Source of the DNA: Flammeovirgaceae bacterium UBA4659
GTDB taxonomy: Bacteria; Bacteroidota; Bacteroidia; Cytophagales; Cyclobacteriaceae
Length of the DNA stretch: 14,056 nt
Assembly: GCA_002405445.1 (NCBI GenBank)
Contig: DHLV01000244.1
Coordinates: 1-14,056, forward strand
Direction of reading: 5' to 3'
The notes beneath the pieces are model-generated. The model was given only the letters and a program-made list of their open reading frames with translations, searched no databases and was not told the origin of the DNA. A program made the translations under genes and the position numbers. This document shows positions 7,750-14,056 of this stretch, in pieces (positions within the stretch are counted from its first letter, which is position 1; every line of letters begins with the position of its first letter).

Positions 7750-8580
7750 TCAGTTGCTTTCGATGGCTTTTTTTGCTTCTGATTCGCTGTAGGGCTTATG
7801 TAGCTTTACAGGCTTAGTCTTATTTTTTCGCTTGTTGCGAACCCTAATGTTTGTGAGTTCAATTAACAACGAGAATGCGACCGCAAAGTAGATGTATCCT
7901 TTGGGTATCACATACTCAAGACCCTCCAGGAACAACATGAACCCAATCAAAATCAGAAATCCGAGCGCCAAAACTTCCATGGAAGGATGGCGGCTGATGA
8001 AATCGCTGATGGCTCTTGAAAAGAACATCATCACACCGATAGAAACGATGACAGCAATAATCATGATCAAAACCTGATCTACGATCCCGATAGCAGTTAA
8101 GATTGAATCGAAAGAGAAAATAATGTCCAGCAGTATGATTTGAATGATTGTTCCGGTGAGGGTTACCGTTTTGGATTTTCCGAATCCCCCTTCATCTTCG
8201 TCTCCTTCCATCTCATGGTTGATTTCCATGGTACTTTTGGCGATCAAAAACAAACCACCGAAACCCAATATCAAGTCGCGCCCGCTGAAGGTATGGTCGC
8301 CATGAAACCCGAAGAATTTGATCAGCCCATCGGGCAGGAAGTCACTAACAGCAAAAAGTGGTTCTTTGAACTGGATGATCCATGTAATGCAGAGCAAGAA
8401 CCCAATCCGCACAAACATCGCCAAAAACAAACCCAAGTTGCGTGCCTGCTGCCGTTGGTGGGCAGGTAATTTGTTGGATACAATCGAGATAAAAATGATG
8501 TTATCTATGCCTAAAACAATCTCCAAAAAACATAGAGTGATCAGGGCCAGCCATGTATCGGCTTGTAAAAATATTTCCAT
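7750..8580 (-). CDS. TerC family integral membrane protein
   Basis: Multi-pass inner-membrane protein of the TerC/Alx/YkoY family, linked in characterised members to manganese export and, historically, tellurite resistance. I start it at the ATG at 8580 (276 aa): MEIFLQADTWLALITLCFLE is the normal family start, whereas extension to an upstream ATG at 8637 would add an unlikely leader. Both signature acidic motifs are present: ExxLGIDNIIFIS (Glu20, Asp26-Asn27) and LLDIIFSFDSILTAIG (Asp152, Asp158). Seven or so hydrophobic segments are visible, with an acidic cytoplasmic or periplasmic loop (EMEGDEDEGG, 123-132) and a Lys/Arg-rich C-terminal tail (247-271). It is first in a four-gene minus-strand operon and divergent from glpD. 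Confidence 0.92.
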   Translation of the reverse strand: MEIFLQADTWLALITLCFLEIVLGIDNIIFISIVSNKLPAHQRQQARNLGLFLAMFVRIGFLLCITWIIQFKEPLFAVSDFLPDGLIKFFGFHGDHTFSGRDLILGFGGLFLIAKSTMEINHEMEGDEDEGGFGKSKTVTLTGTIIQIILLDIIFSFDSILTAIGIVDQVLIMIIAVIVSIGVMMFFSRAISDFISRHPSMEVLALGFLILIGFMLFLEGLEYVIPKGYIYFAVAFSLLIELTNIRVRNKRKNKTKPVKLHKPYSESEAKKAIESN

Positions 8581-8644
8581 TTGTGAGGTAGTCGTTTGAC
8601 TGTAAATAATTTTTGAGCAAAATAGGTAAATGCACAAACAAAAA

Positions 8645-8689
8645 AAATATCGATTATCACCAAGATATCCACCTTTTTGGGCGATATTT
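8645..8689. repeat. Nested inverted repeat in the terC/glpD divergent intergenic region
   Basis: The arms AAATATCG (8645-8652) and CGATATTT (8682-8689) are perfect 8-base inverted complements separated by 29 bases. Inside them lies a second inverted pair, CCAA (8660-8663) and TTGG (8677-8680). The element sits in the 127-base gap between the terC and glpD starts, about 20-60 bases upstream of glpD, where an operator or promoter would be expected. It is AT-rich, so a chance match is quite possible. The rest of the gap (8581-8707) shows no exact TAnnTTTG element on either strand. Confidence 0.35.
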
Positions 8690-8707
8690 GACTGATTCCA
8701 TATCTCA

Positions 8708-10363
8708 TTGAAACGCAGTACTCCACTTTCGGTATATCAACGGCAAACTTGGTTGTACCACGCACCTACAACATTTTTTGACTTATTGGTGATTGGTGGT
8801 GGCATCACCGGTGCGGGCATCGCATTGGACGCAGCCACCCGCGGGCTGCGTGTGCTGTTGCTGGAAAAATGTGACTTTGCTTTTGGCACCAGCAGCCGAT
8901 CGACCAAATTGATCCATGGCGGCCTTCGGTATCTCAAACAGTTGGAATTTGGGTTGGTGAGGGAGGTGGGCAGCGAGCGCGCAGTGGTGCATGCACTGGC
9001 GCCACATCTGGTGGTGCCTGAAACAATGCTGCTTCCATTGTACAAAAAGAAGGGTATGGGCTATTGGCTTGCCTCCATGGGTTTGAAAATCTACGATTGG
9101 CTGGCCGGGGTGAAATCAGAAGATCAGCGCAAGATGCTCACACGACAACAAACGCTGAGTCAGGAACCACTGCTGAAGCCGGATGACGTGAAAGGCGGTG
9201 CACTATATGCGGAATACCGCACCGATGACGCACGCCTCACCATTGAAATTCTCAAAACGGCTTGTGATCATGGGGCGTGGGCAGTAAATTACTGTTGTGT
9301 CACCGACTTCTTGTACACCCAGAATTTTGTTTCCGGTGTGGTCGCCAAAGATGAACTGACAGGGCAGTTTTTTAACGTAGTGGCTCTAAATGTAGTCAAT
9401 GCTGCCGGTCCCTGGGTAGATGATTTGCGCGAGATCAACCGGTCGAAAAAAGGAAAGCAGTTACAACTGACAAAGGGCGTGCACCTGGTGGTGCCCAGAG
9501 AGCGGTTCAACATTGCACAAGCGATCTACTTTGATGCGGGAGACGGCCGGATGATTTTTGCCATTCCGAGAGATCGCATCACTTACGTGGGAACTACCGA
9601 CACTCGCTATGCAGGTGATAAAGACAATGTGCACACCGACTTGGCAGATGCCGAGTACATATTACGGGCGGTGAACGCCACATTCCCAACGGTTCATCTG
9701 CAATTGGCTGATGTCGAATCCAGTTGGGCCGGGCTGCGGCCGTTGATCCATCAGCAAGGTAAGTCGGCTTCGGAACTGTCGCGTAAAGATGAAATTTTTG
9801 TATCCGACTCAGGTCTGATTTCCATTGCGGGTGGCAAGCTCACCGGCTACCGCAAAATGGCCGAGCGAATTGTAGACAAAGTGATGGAAAGCAAATTTCT
9901 GCACGATATTCCAACCTGCAAGACCGCTGGCATACAATTGGGGGGCAACGATTTTGCAAATGAGGATGAAGTGCGAACGTATGCACTGCAAATACAAAAT
10001 GAGTTGCAAGCGATGGGATTGGACAGTTACCGGAACTATTTGGTGCACAATTATGGCAAACAAACCATACGGATATTGGAGATCTTCAAAATGACCCCCG
10101 GGTCGGACACCGAAATTAGATTTGCAAAAGCCGAATGGTGGTTTTGTGTGAGCAATGAAATGGTGATAGAGCCCACCGATTTTTTCATCAGGCGCACCGG
10201 CATGTTATACTTTGACCGCCATCGCATGGAGCGCGTTTGGCAACCGGTGCTGGAAGAGTTCTGCGGCTTCTTTGAGTGGTCTCCGCAAAAAATGGAAGAG
10301 CAAAAGAATTTGATTGCTCAATCACTTGAAAAAGTGCATAAGTTTACAGATACACATGACTGA
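8708..10363 (+). CDS. glpD: Glycerol-3-phosphate dehydrogenase/oxidase, FAD-dependent
   Basis: Membrane-associated flavoenzyme oxidising sn-glycerol-3-phosphate to dihydroxyacetone phosphate and passing electrons to quinone. The FAD dinucleotide-binding motif is VIGGGITGAG (28-37), ending with LLEKCDF (51-57). The family's flavin and substrate region TSSRSTKLIHGGLRYL (61-76) follows, then NAAGPWVDD (231-239), FAIPRDRITYVGTTD (284-298) and GGKLTGYRKMAER (375-387). The C-terminal helical domain ends with EPTDFFIRRTGMLYFD, as in Firmicutes/Bacteroidota GlpD. Length (551 aa) is normal. The start is TTG at 8708: a TGA lies five codons upstream in frame, no ATG or GTG lies between, and the next in-frame Met is near residue 107, inside the FAD domain. 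No glpK or glpF is in the window. DUF3179 follows after 15 bases. Confidence 0.95.
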   Translation: MKRSTPLSVYQRQTWLYHAPTTFFDLLVIGGGITGAGIALDAATRGLRVLLLEKCDFAFGTSSRSTKLIHGGLRYLKQLEFGLVREVGSERAVVHALAPHLVVPETMLLPLYKKKGMGYWLASMGLKIYDWLAGVKSEDQRKMLTRQQTLSQEPLLKPDDVKGGALYAEYRTDDARLTIEILKTACDHGAWAVNYCCVTDFLYTQNFVSGVVAKDELTGQFFNVVALNVVNAAGPWVDDLREINRSKKGKQLQLTKGVHLVVPRERFNIAQAIYFDAGDGRMIFAIPRDRITYVGTTDTRYAGDKDNVHTDLADAEYILRAVNATFPTVHLQLADVESSWAGLRPLIHQQGKSASELSRKDEIFVSDSGLISIAGGKLTGYRKMAERIVDKVMESKFLHDIPTCKTAGIQLGGNDFANEDEVRTYALQIQNELQAMGLDSYRNYLVHNYGKQTIRILEIFKMTPGSDTEIRFAKAEWWFCVSNEMVIEPTDFFIRRTGMLYFDRHRMERVWQPVLEEFCGFFEWSPQKMEEQKNLIAQSLEKVHKFTDTHD

Positions 10364-10378
10364 GTTAATTATTTCACG

Positions 10379-11560
10379 ATGAGAATTTTCTTGTTTTTTA
10401 CGGGAATCGTTGCGTTGGTAGCAAGCGAGATTGCACGCGTGTACTTCATCATGCCTTTTCCGGGAAGTCAGGTCGATGAAGTCGTTGGCCTGGCGTATTG
10501 GATTCATACCAACATCTGGTGGTTGCGGGCTTCCGGCTTTTTGTTGCTGGCCTATCCTGCATGGACATTGTTTGGCGAAACCAACAAGTACATCAAGTAC
10601 ACCGGCTTTGCATTGCTGATTTTCTGGGTGCTGGTGGTGTACATGTTCAACTTCCGGTTTTTGGCAGACAAGATGTTTTACCAGCCGTCAGCGAAGGTTT
10701 TTTATACCACCACCGAAAACAAGGTAGCAGGGAAGAATATTGTCATCGGAGTTCATATCAACGGTCAGGCAAAGGCTTTTCCCATTGAGGTGATCGGTTA
10801 TCACCACCAAGTGCGCGATACCATCGGAGGAGAACCGGTGATGATTACCTACTGCACAGTTTGCCGCACCGGGCGCGTGTTCAGCCCCATCGTCAATGAA
10901 AAAATTGAGGATTTCAGATTGGTGGGCATGGATCATTACAATGCCATGTTTGAAGATGCCTCCACTAAAAGTTGGTGGCGCCAGGTAAGTGGCGAAGCCA
11001 TTGTGGGGCCGCTGAAGGGTACTTTGCTCCGCGAGATTCCGTCCGAGCAGATGGCGCTTCAAGCGTGGATCGACCGATTTCCGCAAACACTCATCATGCA
11101 GCCCGATCCGAAATTCAAAACACAATACGAGGGGTTGGAACAATATGACGAAGGCAAAACAGAAGGAACGCTGGAGGGTCGCGATTCACTCTCATGGAAA
11201 GACAAATCATGGGTAGTGGGTGTGCCGATGGGCTTGTTTGCCAAGGCTTATGATTGGAACGATCTGCTCACACACCGCGTGATCAACGATGCCATCAACG
11301 GACGACCCGTGGCTTTGACCATGGAACCCGACAGTATTTCGTTCCATGCGTGGGTGCCCATTGCCAGGGGAGACACATTGCGATTTGCCTTCAGCGACAC
11401 TTTGAAAGTGTTGACAGACCAGTCAAAATCGAAATGGAATTGGAAGGGCGAGTGCACTGAAGGAAAATATGCAGGTGTAAAGCTCGAGCCGGTGCAATCC
11501 TACCAGGAATTCTGGCACTCGTGGAAAACATTCCACCCAAATACGGAGCAATACAAATAG
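10379..11560 (+). CDS. DUF3179 domain membrane-anchored protein
   Basis: The 393-residue protein has three N-terminal hydrophobic segments (about 3-25, 46-66 and 74-92) and then a long soluble domain (about 105-385), presumably on the outer face of the inner membrane. The soluble part matches DUF3179: IGVHINGQAKAFPIEVIGYH (123-142), DTIGGEPVMITYCTVCRTG (147-165) with a CxxC pair (Cys159, Cys162), then a segment around residues 188-210 with FEDASTKSWWRQV and the GEAIVGPLKG motif. No biochemical function is established for this domain to my knowledge; the CxxC could bind metal or be redox-active, which is inference. Many family members lack the polytopic N-terminal part seen here. It lies 15 bases after glpD and 3 bases before the glucosidase gene, so the three are probably one transcript. 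Confidence 0.88.
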   Translation: MRIFLFFTGIVALVASEIARVYFIMPFPGSQVDEVVGLAYWIHTNIWWLRASGFLLLAYPAWTLFGETNKYIKYTGFALLIFWVLVVYMFNFRFLADKMFYQPSAKVFYTTTENKVAGKNIVIGVHINGQAKAFPIEVIGYHHQVRDTIGGEPVMITYCTVCRTGRVFSPIVNEKIEDFRLVGMDHYNAMFEDASTKSWWRQVSGEAIVGPLKGTLLREIPSEQMALQAWIDRFPQTLIMQPDPKFKTQYEGLEQYDEGKTEGTLEGRDSLSWKDKSWVVGVPMGLFAKAYDWNDLLTHRVINDAINGRPVALTMEPDSISFHAWVPIARGDTLRFAFSDTLKVLTDQSKSKWNWKGECTEGKYAGVKLEPVQSYQEFWHSWKTFHPNTEQYK

Positions 11561-11563
11561 CTG

Positions 11564-13204
11564 ATGCACTCCGACTGGTACAAACACGCTGTTGTCTATC
11601 AAATTTACCCACGCAGCTTTTGCGACAGCAATGGCGATGGCATTGGCGATCTGAGAGGTATCCTTTCCAAACTTGACTATATCAAAAGTTTGGGTGTCGA
11701 TGCCGTTTGGCTTAATCCCATTTACAAATCGCCCAACGATGACGGGGGATATGACATCAGCGACTACCACGCGATCCAACCTGAGTTTGGCACGATGGAT
11801 GATTTTGAAGAACTGCTGGCGCAGTTGCATGCCCACGGCATCAGGTTGATTATGGATTTGGTGTTAAACCATTCTTCCGATGAGCACCGCTGGTTTTTGG
11901 AGTCAAAAAAGTCAAGGCTAAGTCCTTATCGTGATTATTATTTTTGGCGCGATGGTAAAGATGGCAAGCTGCCCAACAACTGGCCGTCTTTTTTTGGTGG
12001 CAGTGCCTGGCAAAAAGATGAAAACACCGACCAATACTACCTGCACTTATTTTCGCGCAAACAACCCGACTTAAACTGGGAAAGCCCCGCGTTGCGAAAT
12101 GAGATGCACGCCATCATGCGATTTTGGTTAGACAAAGGTGTAGACGGCTTACGGCTGGATGTGATCTCAGCTATTTCCAAGCGCACTCAATTTCCTGACA
12201 CTGATACCACCGATTTCAATGAGACCATCAGAAAGTACTATGCCAACGGGCCGCGCCTGAAGGAATTTATTGCAGAAGCGCGCCAAAAGGTATGGGATCG
12301 GTACAACGTGATGACGGTAGGGGAAGGGCCCGGCATCACACCACACAATGCATCGGATTATTTGGATGAGCGCAACGGACTGAGCATGATTTTTCATTTT
12401 GGGCACATGTTTATGGATCAAGGGCCGGGCGGAAGGTTTGACCCGATTGCGTGGACACTTAACGATTTCAAAAAGATATTTAAAATCTGGGACGAAGCTT
12501 TTGCCACACAGGGGTGGGGCAGTGTGTTTTTGGGAAATCACGATTTTCCACGCATGGTATCGCGGTGGGGTAATGATCAGCAATATTGGGAGCAATCGAG
12601 CAAGTTGCTGATCACGCTCTTGCTCTCGATGCGCGGCACTCCTTTTATTTTTCAGGGTGATGAAATTGGCATGACTAATACGGTTCTCAAATCCGTCAGT
12701 GACTCGCGCGACATTGAAACGCAAAACGGCTGGAAGGCAGCAAAAGTGAAAGGGATAGACGAGGCAGATTTTCTGCAGGTGGCCAACCGGGCCGGGCGCG
12801 ATAACGCCCGAACTCCAATGCAATGGAATGGCAAACCGAATGGCGGTTTTTCGGTGGGCGAGCCGTGGATGCCATTGAACCCAAACACAATCACCATTAA
12901 CGTAGAGGAACAACGCAAGTCCCCACATTCCGTCCTGTCATACTTTCAGTCGATGGTGCGGTTGCGCAAACAAAACACGGTGTTGCGCACGGGTGCCTAC
13001 GAGCCCCTTGCGGATACTGGTGAAAATGTTTTTGCTTTTTGGCGCAAGGCAGATGCCGACACCATACTGGTGGCGTTGAATTTTTCCGATGCCCCGGTGC
13101 ACTTTGCAACGCCCCCTGGCGCGAGTAAATTGATCGGAAACTACGGGGCGGAGAACTCCACCGGCTTGCGTCCGTGGGAGGCGGCAGTGTACCGGGTCGC
13201 ATAA
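11564..13204 (+). CDS. GH13 alpha-glucosidase (GH13_31, oligo-1,6-glucosidase-like)
   Basis: Intracellular glycoside hydrolase (546 aa, no signal peptide) that releases glucose from short alpha-glucosides. It opens with WYKHAVVYQIYPRSF and the calcium-loop-like DSNGDGIGDLRG (21-32). GH13 conserved regions are intact: DLVLNH (98-103), the QPDLNW marker (167-172), DGLRLDVIS with nucleophile Asp199, VGEGPG with acid/base Glu254, and FLGNHDF with Asp327. Val200, right after the nucleophile, is the residue typical of GH13_31 enzymes that prefer alpha-1,6 links (isomaltose); maltose-specific relatives carry Ala there. No RLDRI-type isomerase signature is present. It follows the DUF3179 gene by 3 bases and precedes a ROK kinase that could phosphorylate the released glucose. 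Exact substrate range is inferred. Confidence 0.93.
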   Translation: MHSDWYKHAVVYQIYPRSFCDSNGDGIGDLRGILSKLDYIKSLGVDAVWLNPIYKSPNDDGGYDISDYHAIQPEFGTMDDFEELLAQLHAHGIRLIMDLVLNHSSDEHRWFLESKKSRLSPYRDYYFWRDGKDGKLPNNWPSFFGGSAWQKDENTDQYYLHLFSRKQPDLNWESPALRNEMHAIMRFWLDKGVDGLRLDVISAISKRTQFPDTDTTDFNETIRKYYANGPRLKEFIAEARQKVWDRYNVMTVGEGPGITPHNASDYLDERNGLSMIFHFGHMFMDQGPGGRFDPIAWTLNDFKKIFKIWDEAFATQGWGSVFLGNHDFPRMVSRWGNDQQYWEQSSKLLITLLLSMRGTPFIFQGDEIGMTNTVLKSVSDSRDIETQNGWKAAKVKGIDEADFLQVANRAGRDNARTPMQWNGKPNGGFSVGEPWMPLNPNTITINVEEQRKSPHSVLSYFQSMVRLRKQNTVLRTGAYEPLADTGENVFAFWRKADADTILVALNFSDAPVHFATPPGASKLIGNYGAENSTGLRPWEAAVYRVA

Positions 13205-13277
13205 TTTTTTATCGGAGGCATCATCAACTGTTAACTTTTGGTTATCATTGCCAGCAAACTTTGAATATGAATCTGAC

Positions 13278-14056
13278 ATGGCAGACAAACACTTATGGGG
13301 CATTGACCTGGGCGGCACAAAGGCCGAAGGCGTAGTGCTGGGCGATGGTGGTTTGAATGAGATTCTCTTCCGCGACCGCCTTCCGACCGAATCGGAAAAG
13401 GGCTATCATCACATTCTTGGGCAGATCGGTAAACTCGTAGACCAGATGGAACTGCGAATGGGATACCGTGCGGCAAAGTTGGGCATCGGCACACCCGGCA
13501 CGCTTGACCCCACGCTGGGCACCATGAAGGGCTGCAACACCGTGTCCATGAACTTTCAGCCGATGAAGGCGGACCTGGAGAAAATGCTGAAAATGGAAAT
13601 TGCCATCGCCAACGATGCAAATTGTTTTGCACTGGCAGAAACACGATTGGGCATTGTAAAGCAAAGGTTTCCTAATGCCCAGGTGGTGTTTGGTGTGATC
13701 ATGGGCACCGGTGTAGGAGGTGGCCTGGTCGTCAACGGCAATGTGCTAAATGGCCTCCAAGGCATCGGTGGCGAGTGGGGGCATAATTTTTTGGATGCAT
13801 CAGGTGGACCATGTTATTGCGGCAAGAGTGGGTGCGTAGAGCAAGTGTTGTCGGGTCCTGCGCTGGAGAAATTCTACGCCTCAATTGCCGGTGAGCCGAA
13901 ACGATTGAAAGACGTGTACAACTTGTACAAGACCGGTGATCCTCACGCCAAGCAAACCATGGAACGCATGACTCACTTTTTTGGGTTAGCAATCAGCGTG
14001 ATCATAAATATCATCGACCCCGATGTAATCGTGATTGGAGGTGGCGTTGGCAACAT
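13278..14056 (+). CDS. ROK family sugar kinase (partial, runs off the window)
   Basis: The N-terminal 259 residues of a cytosolic sugar kinase, with the 3' end missing. Visible ROK features: phosphate-binding DLGGTKAEG (10-18), catalytic Asp113 in IANDANCFALAE, GTGVGGGLV (143-151), GEWGHN (165-170) with Glu166 and the zinc ligand His169, and the zinc site CYCGKSGC (Cys179, Cys181, Cys186), followed by the expected E..LSG. The region IIDPDVIVIGGGV near the window end is the usual C-terminal adenosine-side motif. Such kinases phosphorylate glucose, fructose or related sugars using ATP; placement after an alpha-glucosidase favours glucokinase activity, which is inference. The ATG at 13278 starts 73 bases after the glucosidase stop; an ATG at 13267 is in another frame. 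No DNA-binding domain is fused, so it is a kinase rather than a NagC-type repressor. Confidence 0.92.
   Translation, partial: MADKHLWGIDLGGTKAEGVVLGDGGLNEILFRDRLPTESEKGYHHILGQIGKLVDQMELRMGYRAAKLGIGTPGTLDPTLGTMKGCNTVSMNFQPMKADLEKMLKMEIAIANDANCFALAETRLGIVKQRFPNAQVVFGVIMGTGVGGGLVVNGNVLNGLQGIGGEWGHNFLDASGGPCYCGKSGCVEQVLSGPALEKFYASIAGEPKRLKDVYNLYKTGDPHAKQTMERMTHFFGLAISVIINIIDPDVIVIGGGVGN

Noticed and set aside
8581..8637. 19-residue N-terminal extension of TerC from an ATG at 8637
   Set aside because: The family normally begins at the Met encoded at 8580, directly before the first membrane segment; the extension looks like untranslated leader.
12167..12928. 253-codon open frame on the minus strand
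   Set aside because: It lies wholly inside the GH13 glucosidase gene, whose catalytic motifs are intact, and shows no recognisable domain; it is a shadow frame.
13181..13210. GCGGC...GTCGC stem followed by ATAATTTTTT at the glucosidase stop, considered as an intrinsic terminator
   Set aside because: The 5-pair stem includes a G-T wobble and a 10-base loop, and lies inside the coding sequence; too weak to call without RNA data.
13231..13644. 137-codon minus-strand frame rich in Pro, Ser and Cys
   Set aside because: Antisense to the start of the ROK kinase, which has all expected motifs on the plus strand.

Overview
The window looks like ordinary chromosomal DNA from a member of the Bacteroidota, most likely the Cytophagales or a close relative. 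This is inferred from the versions of the protein families present: a SMUG-like uracil-DNA glycosylase of the DUF4918 type, a YfiT-like DinB protein, a TerC protein, a two-gene MlaE/MlaF pair and a Bacteroidota/Firmicutes-style GlpD. Further support comes from the near absence of Shine-Dalgarno sequences before most starts and one exact TAnnTTTG promoter element. Base composition is intermediate. I see no insertion sequence, prophage, CRISPR array, tRNA or rRNA, and the coding density is very high, with no gene-free stretch above 130 bases.

Layout from left to right. Positions 1-3247 (+) hold a putative lipoprotein, a SMUG-like uracil-DNA glycosylase and an SF1 (UPF1/IGHMBP2-like) helicase; the last two overlap by four bases and look like a small DNA-repair operon. 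Positions 3285-4778 (-) encode an MlaF-like ATPase and an MlaE-like permease of a lipid-trafficking ABC system, with no substrate-binding MCE protein in view. A short-chain dehydrogenase (4829-5533, +) is divergent from mlaE. Positions 5538-8580 (-) form a likely four-gene operon transcribed terC > yfiT/dinB > YheT-like hydrolase > SRAP-domain gene. Positions 8708-14056 (+) hold glpD, a membrane-anchored DUF3179 protein, an intracellular GH13 alpha-glucosidase and the start of a ROK sugar kinase. This last group is a small carbon-metabolism cluster: the glucosidase can release glucose, the ROK kinase can phosphorylate it, and GlpD oxidises glycerol-3-phosphate into the respiratory chain.

The most unusual locus is the SRAP (HMCES/YedK-like) gene at 5538-6233 (-). 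It carries a single in-frame TAA in an otherwise open and recognisable reading frame. Independently of that stop, it lacks three of the four residues that do the chemistry in this family: the N-terminal Cys, the active-site Glu and the active-site His. It is either a decaying gene, a sequencing error inside a non-catalytic SRAP variant, or a member of a divergent SRAP clade that no longer crosslinks abasic sites. A nested inverted repeat in the terC/glpD divergent intergenic region is a candidate regulatory site. I found no convincing wholly new multi-gene system.
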